Positions 19,422 to 30,587 of a DNA stretch of 42,309 nt are shown piece by piece. A model generated the notes under the pieces. The model did no database searches, was not told the DNA's origin, and saw only the letters and a program-made list of their open reading frames with translations. Location: NCBI GenBank assembly GCA_001788495.1, contig MGCF01000095.1:1-42309 (forward strand), written 5' to 3'. The position numbers were made by a program, and so were the translations under genes. The DNA is from Candidatus Rokubacteria bacterium RIFCSPLOWO2_02_FULL_73_56. GTDB taxonomy: Bacteria > Methylomirabilota > Methylomirabilia > Rokubacteriales > CSP1-6. How positions within the stretch are numbered: the first letter of the stretch is position 1; each line of letters opens with the position of its first letter.

Positions 19422-19483
19422 CACCGGGCTCGCGACTGGTCACGAAGTATCCGCTGGCGCCAAAGTGACCGGACGCGCGCGCG

Positions 19484-20833
<1,350 letters not shown>

Positions 20834-20905
20834 CGGTTCCTAAAATAGCCGATCCGGACCCGATTCGCTCAATTTCTTACCACCGGGGCCCTCCCCGAAG
20901 CGTCG

Positions 20906-20911
20906 TACAAT
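20906..20911 (+). promoter_or_regulatory. -10 element TACAAT, 6 nt before the cyclase GTG (leaderless start)
   Basis: TACAAT (5 of 6 to consensus) ends exactly 6 nt before the GTG at 20918, and there is no Shine-Dalgarno. The same hexamer and spacing precede the GTG at 39188. No good -35 is visible 17 nt upstream. Confidence 0.5.
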
Positions 20912-20917
20912 CGCCCG

Positions 20918-22936
20918 GTGGCGACCCCAACCCGCGCCACCCGGCGCTGGAGCCTGCTGATCGCCCTCGGCATCATCGGCCTCGTCGGGGGCCTCTACCT
21001 GGCCGCGCCACCCTTCCTCCAGATCGTCGAGCTGGCGCTGTATGACCAGCACTTCCGGCTCCGCGGCGCGCGCCCGCCCGCCGGGCAGGTCGCCATCGTG
21101 GCGATCGACGAGGCGAGCCTGCGCGAGATCGGCCGCTGGCCCTGGTCGCGGACGGTGCAAGCCGACCTCGTGCGGCGTCTGGACGCGGCGGGCGCGGCGG
21201 CGATCGTGCTCGATATCATCCTGAACGAGCCGGAGCAGAGCGGCGAGCAGCGCGCCGCCGTGCGGCTGGCCGAGCGGCTGCGCGGCCTGCGCGTCGGGCC
21301 CGCCGTCGAGCGCGCGCTCGACGCCGCTGTCCGCGAGGCCGACGCCGACCGGCAGCTCGCCGAGGCGATCCGCGACAGCGGGCGCGTCGTCCTCGCCAGC
21401 CAGTTCGTGCTGCACGCCGACGCCCCGGCCGATGCGCCCCCGCGCGAGGGGCAGCCGCACACGTCGGCGCTCGCCTCGTTCAAGAACTACGCCGAGCGCG
21501 GCCTGTTCCCGCCGCCCCACGCCGAAGCCGCCGGTTACCCGATCCCGCCCCTGCTCGCGGCCGCGCAGGGCCTCGGCCACGTGAACATGCAGGCGGACCT
21601 GGACGGCAAGACGCGGCTCGAGGCCCTGGTCGTCGAGGCGCGCGGCCACTACTACCCGAGCCTCGCCCTCGAGGCCGTGCGCGTCGGCGCCGGGCTCGAC
21701 CGCTACGCGGTGCGGCTCGACTTCGGTCGCGCCGTCGAGGTCGCCGACGTGGCGATCCCCGTGGACGCGCGCGCCCGGGTCCTCATCGACTACGCCGGGC
21801 CGGCGCGGACGTTCCCCCACATCCCCGCCGTGGACGTGCTCCGCGGCCGGGTGCCGGCCGAGCGGCTGCGGCAGCGCATCGTCTTCGTCGGCGCCACCGC
21901 CGAGGGCACCTACGACCTGCGCGTCACCCCGTTCTCGCCCGTGTTCCCCGGCGTCGAGAAGCACGCGAACGTCGCGGCGAACATCCTGGAGGGCCGCTTC
22001 CTCACCCGCCCCGTGTGGGTGGAGCTCGTCGAGGCGTCGGGCATCGTCGCGCTGCCGCTGCTGCTGGCGTGGACCCTGCCGCGGCTCCGGCCCCTGCCGA
22101 GCCTCGGCGCCGCGCTCGTGCTGTGGGCCGCCCTCTACGCCGGCGCGCACGCGGGCTTCCTCCGGGGGCTCTGGCTCCCGCTCGTCTACCCGTCGCTCGG
22201 GCTCGGGCTCACGTGGGTGGCGGTCACCGTCTACCGCTTCCTCACCGAGGAGCGACAGCGGCTGTTCACGAAGCGCGCGTTCCAGCAGTACGTGAGCCCC
22301 GAGGTCGTCGAGCGCATCGTGGAGGATCCCGCGGCGCTCCAGTTCGGCGGGCGGCTCACGGAGCTGACGGTGCTGTTCTCGGACATCCGCGACTTCACGA
22401 CGTTCACGGAGAAGCACGACCCGCAGGACGTGGTCCAGATGCTGCGCGAGTACCTCACGCGCATGACCGAGCACGTGCTCGCGCAGCAGGGCACGCTCGA
22501 CAAGTACATCGGCGACGCGGTCATGGCGATCTTCGGCGCGCCGGTCGAGCTCCCCGACCACGCCGAGCGGGCGTGCCGCGCCGCGCTCGCGATGGCCGCC
22601 GAGGTCGAGCGCCTGCAGGCCAAGTGGCTCGCCGAGGGCAAGGAGCCGTTCCGCATCGGCATCGGCATCAACACGGGCCGGATGGTCGTGGGCAACCTCG
22701 GCTCCGAGCAGCTCTTCGACTACACCGTGATCGGCGACGAGGTGAACGTCGGCGCGCGGCTCGAGTCGCTGAACAAGGAGTACACGACCGCGCACTGCAT
22801 CATCATCAGCGAGCGGACGTGGGAGGCGGCGCGCGACGCGATCGAGGTGGGGCGGCTGGGCGAGGTCACCGTGAAGGGCAAGACCCGCCCCGTGGTCGTC
22901 TACGAGCTGCTCGGCCTCAAGGCGCCCGGGGCGTAG
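20918..22936 (+). CDS. CHASE2-domain class III adenylate/guanylate cyclase
   Basis: 672 aa with GTG start. Transmembrane helix at about 11-30; extracytoplasmic CHASE2 sensor at about 35-360 (IVAIDEASLREIGRWPW; later RIVFVGATAEGTYD and PGVEKHANVAANIL); two or three membrane helices at about 365-440; class III cyclase domain at about 480-650 with metal ligands D489 (LFSDIRDF) and D533 (YIGDAVMAIFG), and IGIGINTG and YTVIGDEVNVGARLE. It should make cyclic AMP, or possibly cGMP, in response to an envelope signal. The gene is divergent from the NtrC-type regulator and forms a single-gene unit ending in a 45-bp convergent gap that contains a repeat. Confidence 0.95.
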   Translation: MATPTRATRRWSLLIALGIIGLVGGLYLAAPPFLQIVELALYDQHFRLRGARPPAGQVAIVAIDEASLREIGRWPWSRTVQADLVRRLDAAGAAAIVLDIILNEPEQSGEQRAAVRLAERLRGLRVGPAVERALDAAVREADADRQLAEAIRDSGRVVLASQFVLHADAPADAPPREGQPHTSALASFKNYAERGLFPPPHAEAAGYPIPPLLAAAQGLGHVNMQADLDGKTRLEALVVEARGHYYPSLALEAVRVGAGLDRYAVRLDFGRAVEVADVAIPVDARARVLIDYAGPARTFPHIPAVDVLRGRVPAERLRQRIVFVGATAEGTYDLRVTPFSPVFPGVEKHANVAANILEGRFLTRPVWVELVEASGIVALPLLLAWTLPRLRPLPSLGAALVLWAALYAGAHAGFLRGLWLPLVYPSLGLGLTWVAVTVYRFLTEERQRLFTKRAFQQYVSPEVVERIVEDPAALQFGGRLTELTVLFSDIRDFTTFTEKHDPQDVVQMLREYLTRMTEHVLAQQGTLDKYIGDAVMAIFGAPVELPDHAERACRAALAMAAEVERLQAKWLAEGKEPFRIGIGINTGRMVVGNLGSEQLFDYTVIGDEVNVGARLESLNKEYTTAHCIIISERTWEAARDAIEVGRLGEVTVKGKTRPVVVYELLGLKAPGA

Positions 22937-22947
22937 CGCAGGGACCC

Positions 22948-22983
22948 GGGCTCCTCGATACTCCGACAGACTCCTGGCTCGCT
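22948..22983. repeat. Interspersed intergenic repeat, copy 1
   Basis: A 27-bp core (GCTCCTCGATACTCCGAC inside it) matches the copy at 40041 at 23 of 27 positions. Both copies sit just downstream of a plus-strand gene in a gap between convergent genes. The last bases run into the MlaA stop codon. Confidence 0.55.
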
Positions 22984-23950
22984 ACTCCTTGATGAGCTGC
23001 TCCCGCCGGCGGAGGTAGCCGTGGCGAACGGCGCTGTACATGTCGATCACGCTCTCCTCGAAGCCCTGGAAGAGCTCGAGGTTGAGCGAGCGGTCGTTGA
23101 CCGTGTCGCCGACCTTCATCCCGAGGCGGTCCCAGATGAAGGGCAGCACGTAGGCGAGCGGGTCCAGGGCGCCGTCGACGGCCTTGCCGATACCGTCACG
23201 AACGGTCATCGGCTCGAGGAACGGCAGGATCAGGTAGGGGCCGGGGCCCGAGCCCCACACGGCGAGCGTCTGGCCGAAGTCCTCCCGGCTCTTCTCGATG
23301 CCCCAGTACTTCGCGGCGTCGAACAGGCCGCCGATGCCGAGCGTGCTGTTGATGAGGAACCGGGAGAGCTCCCGGCCCGCACCGCCCCACTTGGCCTGGA
23401 GCAGGCTGTTCACGAGTCGGGGCACGAAGCGGATGTTGTCGAAGCCGTTCGCGATCACGACCTGGAACGGCTCGGGCATGACGACGTTGTAGCCCTTCGC
23501 CACCGGCTTGAGCACGTACCGGTCGAGTTTGCGGTTGAACTCGAACATGTTCTCGTTGAAGGGCTCCCAGGGGTCGTACTCCTCCTCGACGTCGCCCGTA
23601 CCCTTGGTCTCGATCTTCTCCTGGGGCGCGCGCTGGGTCTGCGCGAGCCGCGGCGTGCCGCTCGCGCCGGCCCCCTCGGCCGGGGTCGCGTCGCTGCCCG
23701 AGGCGACCGTGGAGTCGCCGGTTTCCCTGGCCGCGGGCTCGACCACCGCGACAGGGGTGAGCTCCGCCGGCGGGCTGGCGTCGGCCGCGACGGCCTCGGC
23801 GCGCGGCGCGCTCGGCTCGGCGGCGAGGAGCGCCGACTCGCTGTGGAGGGCCCCGGAGAGGCTCCCGCAACCGCCGAGCGCCAGCGCCAGGACCGCGAAA
23901 CCCAGGATCGCAGTGCTGCCCTGCACGTCACGCACGCGGAAGCGACGCAA
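22982..23950 (-). CDS. mlaA: MlaA-like phospholipid-transport lipoprotein (VacJ family)
   Basis: 322 aa from a TTG start, chosen because GGAGG lies 7 nt upstream and the resulting N terminus is a proper lipoprotein signal (RRFRVRD, hydrophobic core, then LALALGGC with C28 as the lipidated residue). No ATG fits. A long Ala/Pro/Glu linker (about 30-110) precedes the MlaA domain: DPWEPFNENMFEFNRKLDRY, NGFDNIRFVPRLVNSLLQ, FLINSTLGIGGLFD and FGQTLAVWGSGPGPYLILPF are all family hallmarks. MlaA sits in the outer membrane and removes misplaced phospholipids, passing them to MlaC. An MlaC-like gene is present 14 kb away (37322-37939) but not in this operon; no MlaDEF is in the window. Confidence 0.92.
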   Translation of the reverse strand: MRRFRVRDVQGSTAILGFAVLALALGGCGSLSGALHSESALLAAEPSAPRAEAVAADASPPAELTPVAVVEPAARETGDSTVASGSDATPAEGAGASGTPRLAQTQRAPQEKIETKGTGDVEEEYDPWEPFNENMFEFNRKLDRYVLKPVAKGYNVVMPEPFQVVIANGFDNIRFVPRLVNSLLQAKWGGAGRELSRFLINSTLGIGGLFDAAKYWGIEKSREDFGQTLAVWGSGPGPYLILPFLEPMTVRDGIGKAVDGALDPLAYVLPFIWDRLGMKVGDTVNDRSLNLELFQGFEESVIDMYSAVRHGYLRRREQLIKE

Positions 23951-24130
23951 TGCCAGCCCTCCCCTGAGTCGATGCTCGAGTCTGTGGGCGAACCCGGACA
24001 AATATATCCCGGATCGGGAAATCGCGTTGGACAGAATTTCGAGGCCGCCCGCCGGTTGTCGCGGCCGGCCGCCGGGCGTATCGTGGGGTGCCGGGGCCGC
24101 TCCGGCTCCGACAGGAGAGAGGGAGACGAC

Positions 24131-24361
24131 GTGAGCCGCAGTCGAGCGCGCGAGTTCTGGTGCGAGGTGGTCTCCGAGACGGTCCACATCCGGCTCCGCC
24201 GGCCGGGGGGCTTCGGCGGCCCCCAGGGCTACTTCGTCCAGTGCGACCAGGCGGACTGCCAGTACGTGGAGGAGAACAAGCCCCCCTGCCCCCTGAACGC
24301 GGCCATGTTCGCCGACGAGATCCGCGCGGCGGACGAGGCGCGCGCGCGGCGGAGCGAGTAG
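24131..24361 (+). CDS. Small Cys-containing protein, unknown function
   Basis: 76 aa with GTG start and a strong purine-rich ribosome site (GGAGAGAGGGAG, 5 nt before). It has four cysteines: one near residue 11, then C-D-Q-A-D-C (C-x4-C) and PPC. The spacing could suit a metal or Fe-S site but matches no motif I can name. The C terminus is charged (EIRAADEARARRSE). It is divergent from mlaA (180-bp gap) and convergent with the M16 gene. No signal peptide, so probably cytoplasmic. The strong ribosome site and clean start argue that it is a real gene. Confidence 0.7.
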   Translation: MSRSRAREFWCEVVSETVHIRLRRPGGFGGPQGYFVQCDQADCQYVEENKPPCPLNAAMFADEIRAADEARARRSE

Positions 24362-24380
24362 GCGGCCGGCAGCGGGCCGC
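24362..24380. terminator. Hairpin filling the convergent gap
   Basis: GCGGCC (24362-24367) pairs with GGCCGC (24375-24380) across 7 nt, exactly spanning the 19 bp between the stop codons of the convergent genes. A 6-bp GC stem without a T tract is weak evidence for termination. Confidence 0.35.
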
Positions 24381-25660
24381 TCAGCGCGGCCCGACGACGA
24401 TCGTCGTCGGCGCGGCCAGGTAGCGTCGCGCCACCCGCAGCACGTCGTCCGCGGTGACCGCCTCCACGGCCGTCCGGTAGCGCTCCGGGTAGTCCTGCCC
24501 CACCCCCTCGATCTCGTAGAAGGCGAGGTACCAGGCCTGCCGCTCGTTCGTCCGCCGGTCCATCGCGTACCGGCCGAGCAGGTAGCCCTTGGCGCGCCGG
24601 AGCTCGTCGGGGCCGACGGCCTCGCGCCGGATGCGCTCGACCTCCTCACGCAGCGCCGCCTCGGCCCGCACCGCGTTCTCGGGCGCCGTCCCGAGGTAGA
24701 GCACGAGCGCCGCGGGGCCGCGCACGGGATCGTAGTAGGAGGTCGCCGTGTACGCGAGCCCGCGCCGGTCCCGGAGCTCGGCGAACAGCCGGCCCGCCAT
24801 GCCGCCGCCCAGGACCGTCGAGAGCACCTTCACCGCGGCGTGGTCGGGGTCGTCGAGCGAGGGCCCGAGGCCCGCGACCAGGATCTGGGTCTGCTGGGCC
24901 GGCATCTGCACCGGCACGCGCCGCGCTGCCGGCGCCGGCGCCGGCAGGACGGGGTCCGGCGTCCCCGGGCCCCGCGGCGTGCCGCCGAACAGGCGGCGCG
25001 CCTCCGCGAGGACCTCCGGCGCCGACACCTGCCCGCTCACCGCCAGGATCATCCGCTGGGGCTGGTACGCCGCGCGATAGGCGGCGACCAGCGCCGCGTG
25101 GTCGAGGCGCTCGAGCGACTCGCGGGTGCCGAGGACGGGCAGCGCGTACGGGTGCGGCCCGTAGAGCGCGGTGTAGAGCTCGTCGAAGGCGCGCGCCGGG
25201 GCGCTGTCGCGGCGCTTCTGGATCCGGCTCAGGAGCCAGTCGCGCTCCGGGCCGACCTCGTCCGGCGCCAGCCGGGGCTCGAGGGCCAGCTCGGCGGTCA
25301 GGGAGAGCAGCTCGCGCCAGAACCGCGCGAGCCCCGAGGCGCGGATCTCCGAGTAGTCGATGTCGCCGGTCGCGCTCAGCTTGCCGCCGAGCGCGGCGAT
25401 CGCCTCCGCGAGCTCGGCACCGCCGTGCCTGGCCGTCCCCTTGACCATCACGGCGTGGAGGAAGTTCGAGATCCCGGCGGTCTCCCGCCGCTCCCAGCGC
25501 GTGCCCGTGCGGACCATGAGCGAGACGGCGACGACGGGCGCGACCGGGTTCTCGCGCACGAGGACGGTGAACCCGTTGGGGAGCGTCACGCGCACGACCT
25601 CGCCGGCCGCCGCGGCCGGCGCCGCCGCGAGGCAGGCGCCGAGGAGCACCGGCAGGAGCC

Positions 25661-25664
<4 letters not shown>
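24381..25664 (-). CDS. M16-family peptidase homolog lacking the zinc site (non-catalytic partner)
   Basis: 427 aa with GTG start overlapping the stop of the upstream M16 gene (GTGA). Signal peptide at about 1-20 (LLPVLLGACLAAAPAAAA). The two-domain M16 fold is clear (VTLPNGFTVLVRENP, then VAVSLMVRTGTRWE), but where active enzymes have HxxEH this one has N67-F-L-H70-A71, so zinc binding is lost. The C-terminal part keeps the Arg/Tyr element (RRGLAYTATSYYDP) used by M16 proteins to close on substrate. Such inactive subunits pair with an active one, as in mitochondrial MPP alpha/beta, and the active one is the gene just upstream. The pair should act in the periplasm on peptides or unfolded proteins (inference). 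Confidence 0.92.
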
Positions 25665-26979
<1,315 letters not shown>

Positions 26980-26983
<4 letters not shown>

Positions 26984-28209
26984 GCGACCCCGTTCAGCAC
27001 GGCGTCGAAGACGTCGAAGTTGCGCAGGTCGCCCGCGCGCCCCGGCGCCCACGCCGCCTCGAGCGGCCGGTTGAGCACGAACGGCACGGTCTGCTCGCAG
27101 ACGCCGCCGTGGGAGCGCAGGGGCTCCGCGAGGAGCGACAGGTCGTGCTCCGCGGGCGATTTGCCGAGCACGGTGTGGCGGTCGCCGAGCACCACGAGAT
27201 CGCCCACGCGGTCGGGCGGCAGCTCGAAGCGCGCGCAGGCGGCGGCGCGGTCGTGGACCGCGGCGATCCCCGGGGTCGTCCGGAGGCGCGCCGCGGCGGC
27301 GGCGCACGCGGCGGCGTCGGCCAGGTGGACCGTCGCGAAGGAGCCGAGCGCTCCGTGGTGCACGACGTACGGGTCCGTGATCGGCAGGATCACCCGCGCG
27401 CGGCCCGCGCCCGCGACCGCGTCGAGGAGCGGCCGGAGGTACACCACCCGCGGCGTGCCGTCCGGGTTCGCCTTCGCGTTCATCCCGTGGTCGGCCGTGA
27501 TGCCGAGCACCGCGCCCTCGCGGTCGAACGCGTCGAAGTAGCGGTCGAGCATCGCGTAGAACGCGGTCGCGACGGGATCGCCCGGCGCGTGCTTGTGCTG
27601 GACGTAGTCGGTGAGCGACAGGTACACGACGTCCGGGCGCGCGCGGCGGTAGAGCGCGAGCCCGGCGGCCAGGACGTACTCGGACAGCTCGGCGCTGTAC
27701 ACGCCGGGCACCGGCATCGGCACGAGGTCGGTGACCCGCTCGATCCCGTGCTCGTCCTTGCTGACCTGGTCGGCCTTCTCGGAGGAGAAGCAGATCCCCG
27801 GCATCTCGTGGCCGAGAAGCCGCCGGAGCTTGTCCTTGGCCGTGATCACGACCGCGCGCGCCCCCTCGCGCGCGAGCGCCGCGAGCAGCGTCCCGCAGCG
27901 CAGGAAGCGCGGGTCGTTCATCATCACTTCCTGCCCCGTCGCCGGGTCCCAGAAGTAGTTGCCCGAGATCCCGTGCACGGCCGCCGGCGCGCCGGTGACG
28001 ATCGACAGGTTGTTCGGGTTCGTGAAGCTCGGCACGACCGACCGCGCGAGCCGGTACGCGCCCTCCGCCCCGAAGCGGGCGAGCGCGGGCAGGCTGCCGC
28101 CGGCGATCCCGCGCTCGAGGTACTCGGGCTCGCAGCCGTCGATGCAGACGACGACGACCGGGCGCGCGGGGTGGCGGTAGCTCCTGCCGTTCACCGAGAC
28201 GGAGGCCAT
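26980..28209 (-). CDS. phnA: Phosphonoacetate hydrolase (alkaline phosphatase superfamily)
   Basis: 409 aa, as in characterised PhnA. Opening VNGRSYRHPARPVVVVCIDG with metal ligand D24, nucleophile T63 in PSFTNPNNLSIVTG, then GISGNYFWDP, EVMMNDPRFLR, VITAKDKLRRLLG and ICFSSEKAD, which are the family's signature blocks, and the second metal set SLTDYVQHKHAPG and GITADHGMNAK. It cleaves phosphonoacetate to acetate and phosphate in the cytoplasm, with two zinc ions. No other phosphonate gene is nearby; instead it lies 53 nt after msrQ and is coupled to an M16 peptidase gene, an unusual place. GGAGG lies 4 nt before the ATG. Confidence 0.9.
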
Positions 28210-28262
28210 CGGTCCTCCGAGTCTACGTTGCCGCGCACGCGGTCGGGCGGACTTTTTTCGGC

Positions 28263-28916
28263 TCACGGCCGCGAGGCCGCCGACGGCGTCGCGCCGACCG
28301 CGGCCGCGGCGGCGCGCCGCCGCCGCACGGCGCGCACCCCCCAGTGAACGAGCCGCACGCCGAGCAGGAGCGCCAGCACCGCGGCGTGCCAGTACTGGTC
28401 CGTGCGCCCGACCTTGGCGAGCCAGATGAAGTGCAGCGCCGCGAGCACGCCGGCCGCGTACGCGAGGCGGTGCAGGCGCCGCCAGGCGCGGCCGCCCAGG
28501 CGCTTGACCATGCCGCTCGTCGAGGTGACGGCGAGCGGCGTCAGCGTGAGCAGCGCGAGCATGCCGAGCGTGATGTACGGCCGCTTGAGGATGTCCTCCC
28601 CCATCCGCGCCCAGTCGAAGAAGAAGTCGAGCACGATCCAGACCGAGAAGTGCAGGCACGCGTAGGCGAAGGCGAAGAGCCCGAGCAGGCGGCGCAGCGT
28701 GACCGGCCACGCGGCGCCCAGGACGATGCCGAGCGGCGTCATCGCGAGCGACGCCAGCAGGATGCGCAGCGTCCAGTCGCCGAGCGTGTTCGTGACGAAG
28801 CTGATCGGGTTGGCGCCGAGCTGGTCCGTCGCCGCGCGCCAGGCGAGCAGCGCGAGCGGCGCCAGGCACGCCGCCCACACGGGGAGCTTGAGGACGATCC
28901 GGCCGCGCCGCGTCAC
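28263..28916 (-). CDS. msrQ: MsrQ, haem-binding membrane subunit of the MsrPQ methionine sulfoxide reductase
   Basis: 217 aa with GTG start. About six hydrophobic helices with histidines in membrane segments (CLHFSVWIV, HRLAYAAGVLAALHFIW) that fit haem ligands of the ferric-reductase-like fold. Family hallmarks: DQLGANPISFVTNTLGDWTLRILL near the N terminus, SLAMTPLG, KRPYITLGMLAL, and SGMVKRLGGRAWRRLHRLAY. MsrQ passes electrons from the inner membrane to MsrP in the periplasm. It starts 4 nt after the msrP stop. The Ala/Arg-rich C-terminal tail (about 185-217) is variable. Confidence 0.95.
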   Translation of the reverse strand: MTRRGRIVLKLPVWAACLAPLALLAWRAATDQLGANPISFVTNTLGDWTLRILLASLAMTPLGIVLGAAWPVTLRRLLGLFAFAYACLHFSVWIVLDFFFDWARMGEDILKRPYITLGMLALLTLTPLAVTSTSGMVKRLGGRAWRRLHRLAYAAGVLAALHFIWLAKVGRTDQYWHAAVLALLLGVRLVHWGVRAVRRRRAAAAAVGATPSAASRP

Positions 28917-28920
28917 CGGC

Positions 28921-29868
28921 TCAGTAGTGCTTGCGGAGGTCCATCCCCGTGTAGAGCGCGGCGACCTGGTCGGCGTAGCCGTTGAACGGGAGCGTCGTGC
29001 GCCGGCGGAACTCGCCGATGCGCCGCTCGGTCGCCTGGCTCCAGCGCGGGTGGCTCACGGCCGGGTTCACGTTCGAGTAGAACCCGTACTCCCGCGGGTT
29101 CGCCCGCGCCCACGCCGTCGCCGGCTGCTCGCGCACGAGCCGGATCCGCACGATCGACTTCGCGCTCTTGAACCCGTACTTCCACGGGACGACGACCCGG
29201 ATCGGAGCGCCATTCTGGTTGGGCAGCACCCGGCCGTACATCCCGACGGTCACGAGCGTGAGCGGGTGCAGCGCCTCGTCCAGGCGCAACCCCTCGACGT
29301 ACGGCCAGTCGAGCGAGGAGCCGAAGAAGCCCGGCCGCTGCCCCGGGAACTGCTCGGGGTCGAGCAGCGTCGTGAACTCGACGAACCGCGCGCTGCCGGC
29401 GGGCTCGACGCGCCCGAGCAGCGCGGCGAGCGGGAAGCCGATCCACGGGATGATCATGGACCAGGCCTCGACGCAGCGAAGCGCGTAGACCCGCTCCTCG
29501 AGCGGGAAGAGCCGCAGCAGCTCGTCGATGTCGAACGTCTTCGGCTTCTGCACGAGGCCGTCCACCCGCACGGACCACGGCCGCGGGCGCAGCGACCCGG
29601 CGAGCCGTGCGGGGTCGTCCTTGTCCACGCCGAACTCGTAGAAGTTGTTGTAGGTCGTCGCGTGCTCGTACTTCGTCGGCGGCTCGTTGAGGCTCCGCCC
29701 CACGTTGCGCGTCGCCTGGAGCGGCGCCGGGGCGGGCAGGGCCGCCGCGCTCGCGCCGGGCAGGAGCGCCCACGCGGCCGCGCCGGCCATGAGCTCGCGA
29801 CGCGAGAGGTAGAGCGCCGGGTCGGTGACGTCGTTCGACGTGAAGCGCTCGGCGCGCTTGATCAGCAT
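28921..29868 (-). CDS. msrP: MsrP, periplasmic molybdopterin methionine sulfoxide reductase
   Basis: 315 aa. Twin-arginine signal S22-R23-R24-E-L-M followed by a hydrophobic stretch, so it is exported folded by Tat. Molybdenum ligand C132 in [14 protein letters not shown]; later family blocks [41 protein letters not shown] and [14 protein letters not shown]. It reduces oxidised methionine in envelope proteins. AGGAGG lies 9 nt before the ATG. It sits between a response regulator gene (35-nt gap) and msrQ (4-nt gap), in an operon opened by a Met-rich lipoprotein that would be a natural substrate (inference). Confidence 0.97.
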   Translation of the reverse strand: MLIKRAERFTSNDVTDPALYLSRRELMAGAAAWALLPGASAAALPAPAPLQATRNVGRSLNEPPTKYEHATTYNNFYEFGVDKDDPARLAGSLRPRPWSVRVDGLVQKPKTFDIDELLRLFPLEERVYALRCVEAWSMIIPWIGFPLAALLGRVEPAGSARFVEFTTLLDPEQFPGQRPGFFGSSLDWPYVEGLRLDEALHPLTLVTVGMYGRVLPNQNGAPIRVVVPWKYGFKSAKSIVRIRLVREQPATAWARANPREYGFYSNVNPAVSHPRWSQATERRIGEFRRRTTLPFNGYADQVAALYTGMDLRKHY

Positions 29869-29903
29869 GCGCAGGGTCCTCCTGGATCCATCTTAGTCCC
29901 GCC

Positions 29904-30587
29904 TCATTCCGCCGCCACGAATCGGTAGCCCTGCCCGTGCACCGTCTGGATGAGCCCGGGCCGGTCGGGATCGGCCTCGAACTTCCGCCGGAGCCTCAGG
30001 ACGTGCGTGTCCACGGTGCGCGTCGTCGGGAACCGCTCGTACCCCCACACCTCGTCGAGCAGCCGCTCGCGCGTGACGACCTCGCCGCGGTGCTCGATCA
30101 GGTAGACGAGCAGGTCGAACTCCTTGCGTGTGAGCCGTACCTCGCGGCCGGCGCGAAACGCCTGACGGCTGCGGAGCCGCACCCGCACGTCGCCGAACGC
30201 GAACTCCTCGAACTTCTGCCGCGGGCCCGGGCGGCGCAGCACCGCGCGCACACGCGCGAGCAGCTCGCGCAGCGAGAACGGCTTCGTCACGTAGTCGTCG
30301 GCACCGAGCTCGAGGCCGAGCACCCGATCGGCCTCGGCGCCCCGCGCGGTCAGCATGATGACCGGCACGTCGATCCCCTTCCGCCGCAGCTCCCGGCAGA
30401 CGTCCCAGCCGGAGAGCGCCGGCATCGCCACGTCGAGCAGGACGAGGTCGGGCGCCTCCCGCAGCGCGAGCGCGAGCCCGTCGCGGCCGCTGGTCGCGGA
30501 CACGGTCTCGTACCCCTCGAAACGGAGGTTGTCCTCGAGCCCGCGCACGATCTCCGGCTCGTCGTCCACGATCAGGATCCTAGGCAT
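29904..30587 (-). CDS. OmpR-family response regulator
   Basis: 227 aa. Receiver domain at 1-120 with D52 (LVLLDVAMPALSG), LTARG and TKPFS; winged-helix DNA-binding domain at about 130-225 with the family blocks VRLTRKEFDLLVYLIEH, RERLLDEVWGY, TRTVDTHVLRLRRK and VHGQGYRFV. Its start lies 8 nt inside the upstream histidine kinase gene, so kinase and regulator are a coupled pair. It precedes msrP, an arrangement also seen in E. coli, where the HprRS pair controls msrPQ. The palindromes before the operon (32946-32959 and 32995-33008) are candidate binding sites. Confidence 0.95.
   Translation of the reverse strand: MPRILIVDDEPEIVRGLEDNLRFEGYETVSATSGRDGLALALREAPDLVLLDVAMPALSGWDVCRELRRKGIDVPVIMLTARGAEADRVLGLELGADDYVTKPFSLRELLARVRAVLRRPGPRQKFEEFAFGDVRVRLRSRQAFRAGREVRLTRKEFDLLVYLIEHRGEVVTRERLLDEVWGYERFPTTRTVDTHVLRLRRKFEADPDRPGLIQTVHGQGYRFVAAE

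Larger units (their letters stand above)
19188..19483. other. 296-bp intergenic region, AT-richer, with sigma-54 promoter and upstream element
   Basis: No gene is seen. The region lies between the NtrC-type regulator (ends 19484) and the 17643-19187 gene and is lower in GC than its surroundings. It carries a -24/-12 box at 19240-19255 and the shared element at 19345-19421, in the same layout as the 8009-8308 gap. Confidence 0.7.

Noticed and set aside
20840..22795. 651-codon open frame on the minus strand
   Set aside because: A shadow of the CHASE2-cyclase gene; low-complexity composition and no homology.
24001..24006. TATATT as a promoter -10 for mlaA
   Set aside because: It is a fair -10 on the minus strand about 50 nt before the TTG, but no -35 at 16-18 bp was found (closest spacing 19 bp), so it was not listed as a feature.
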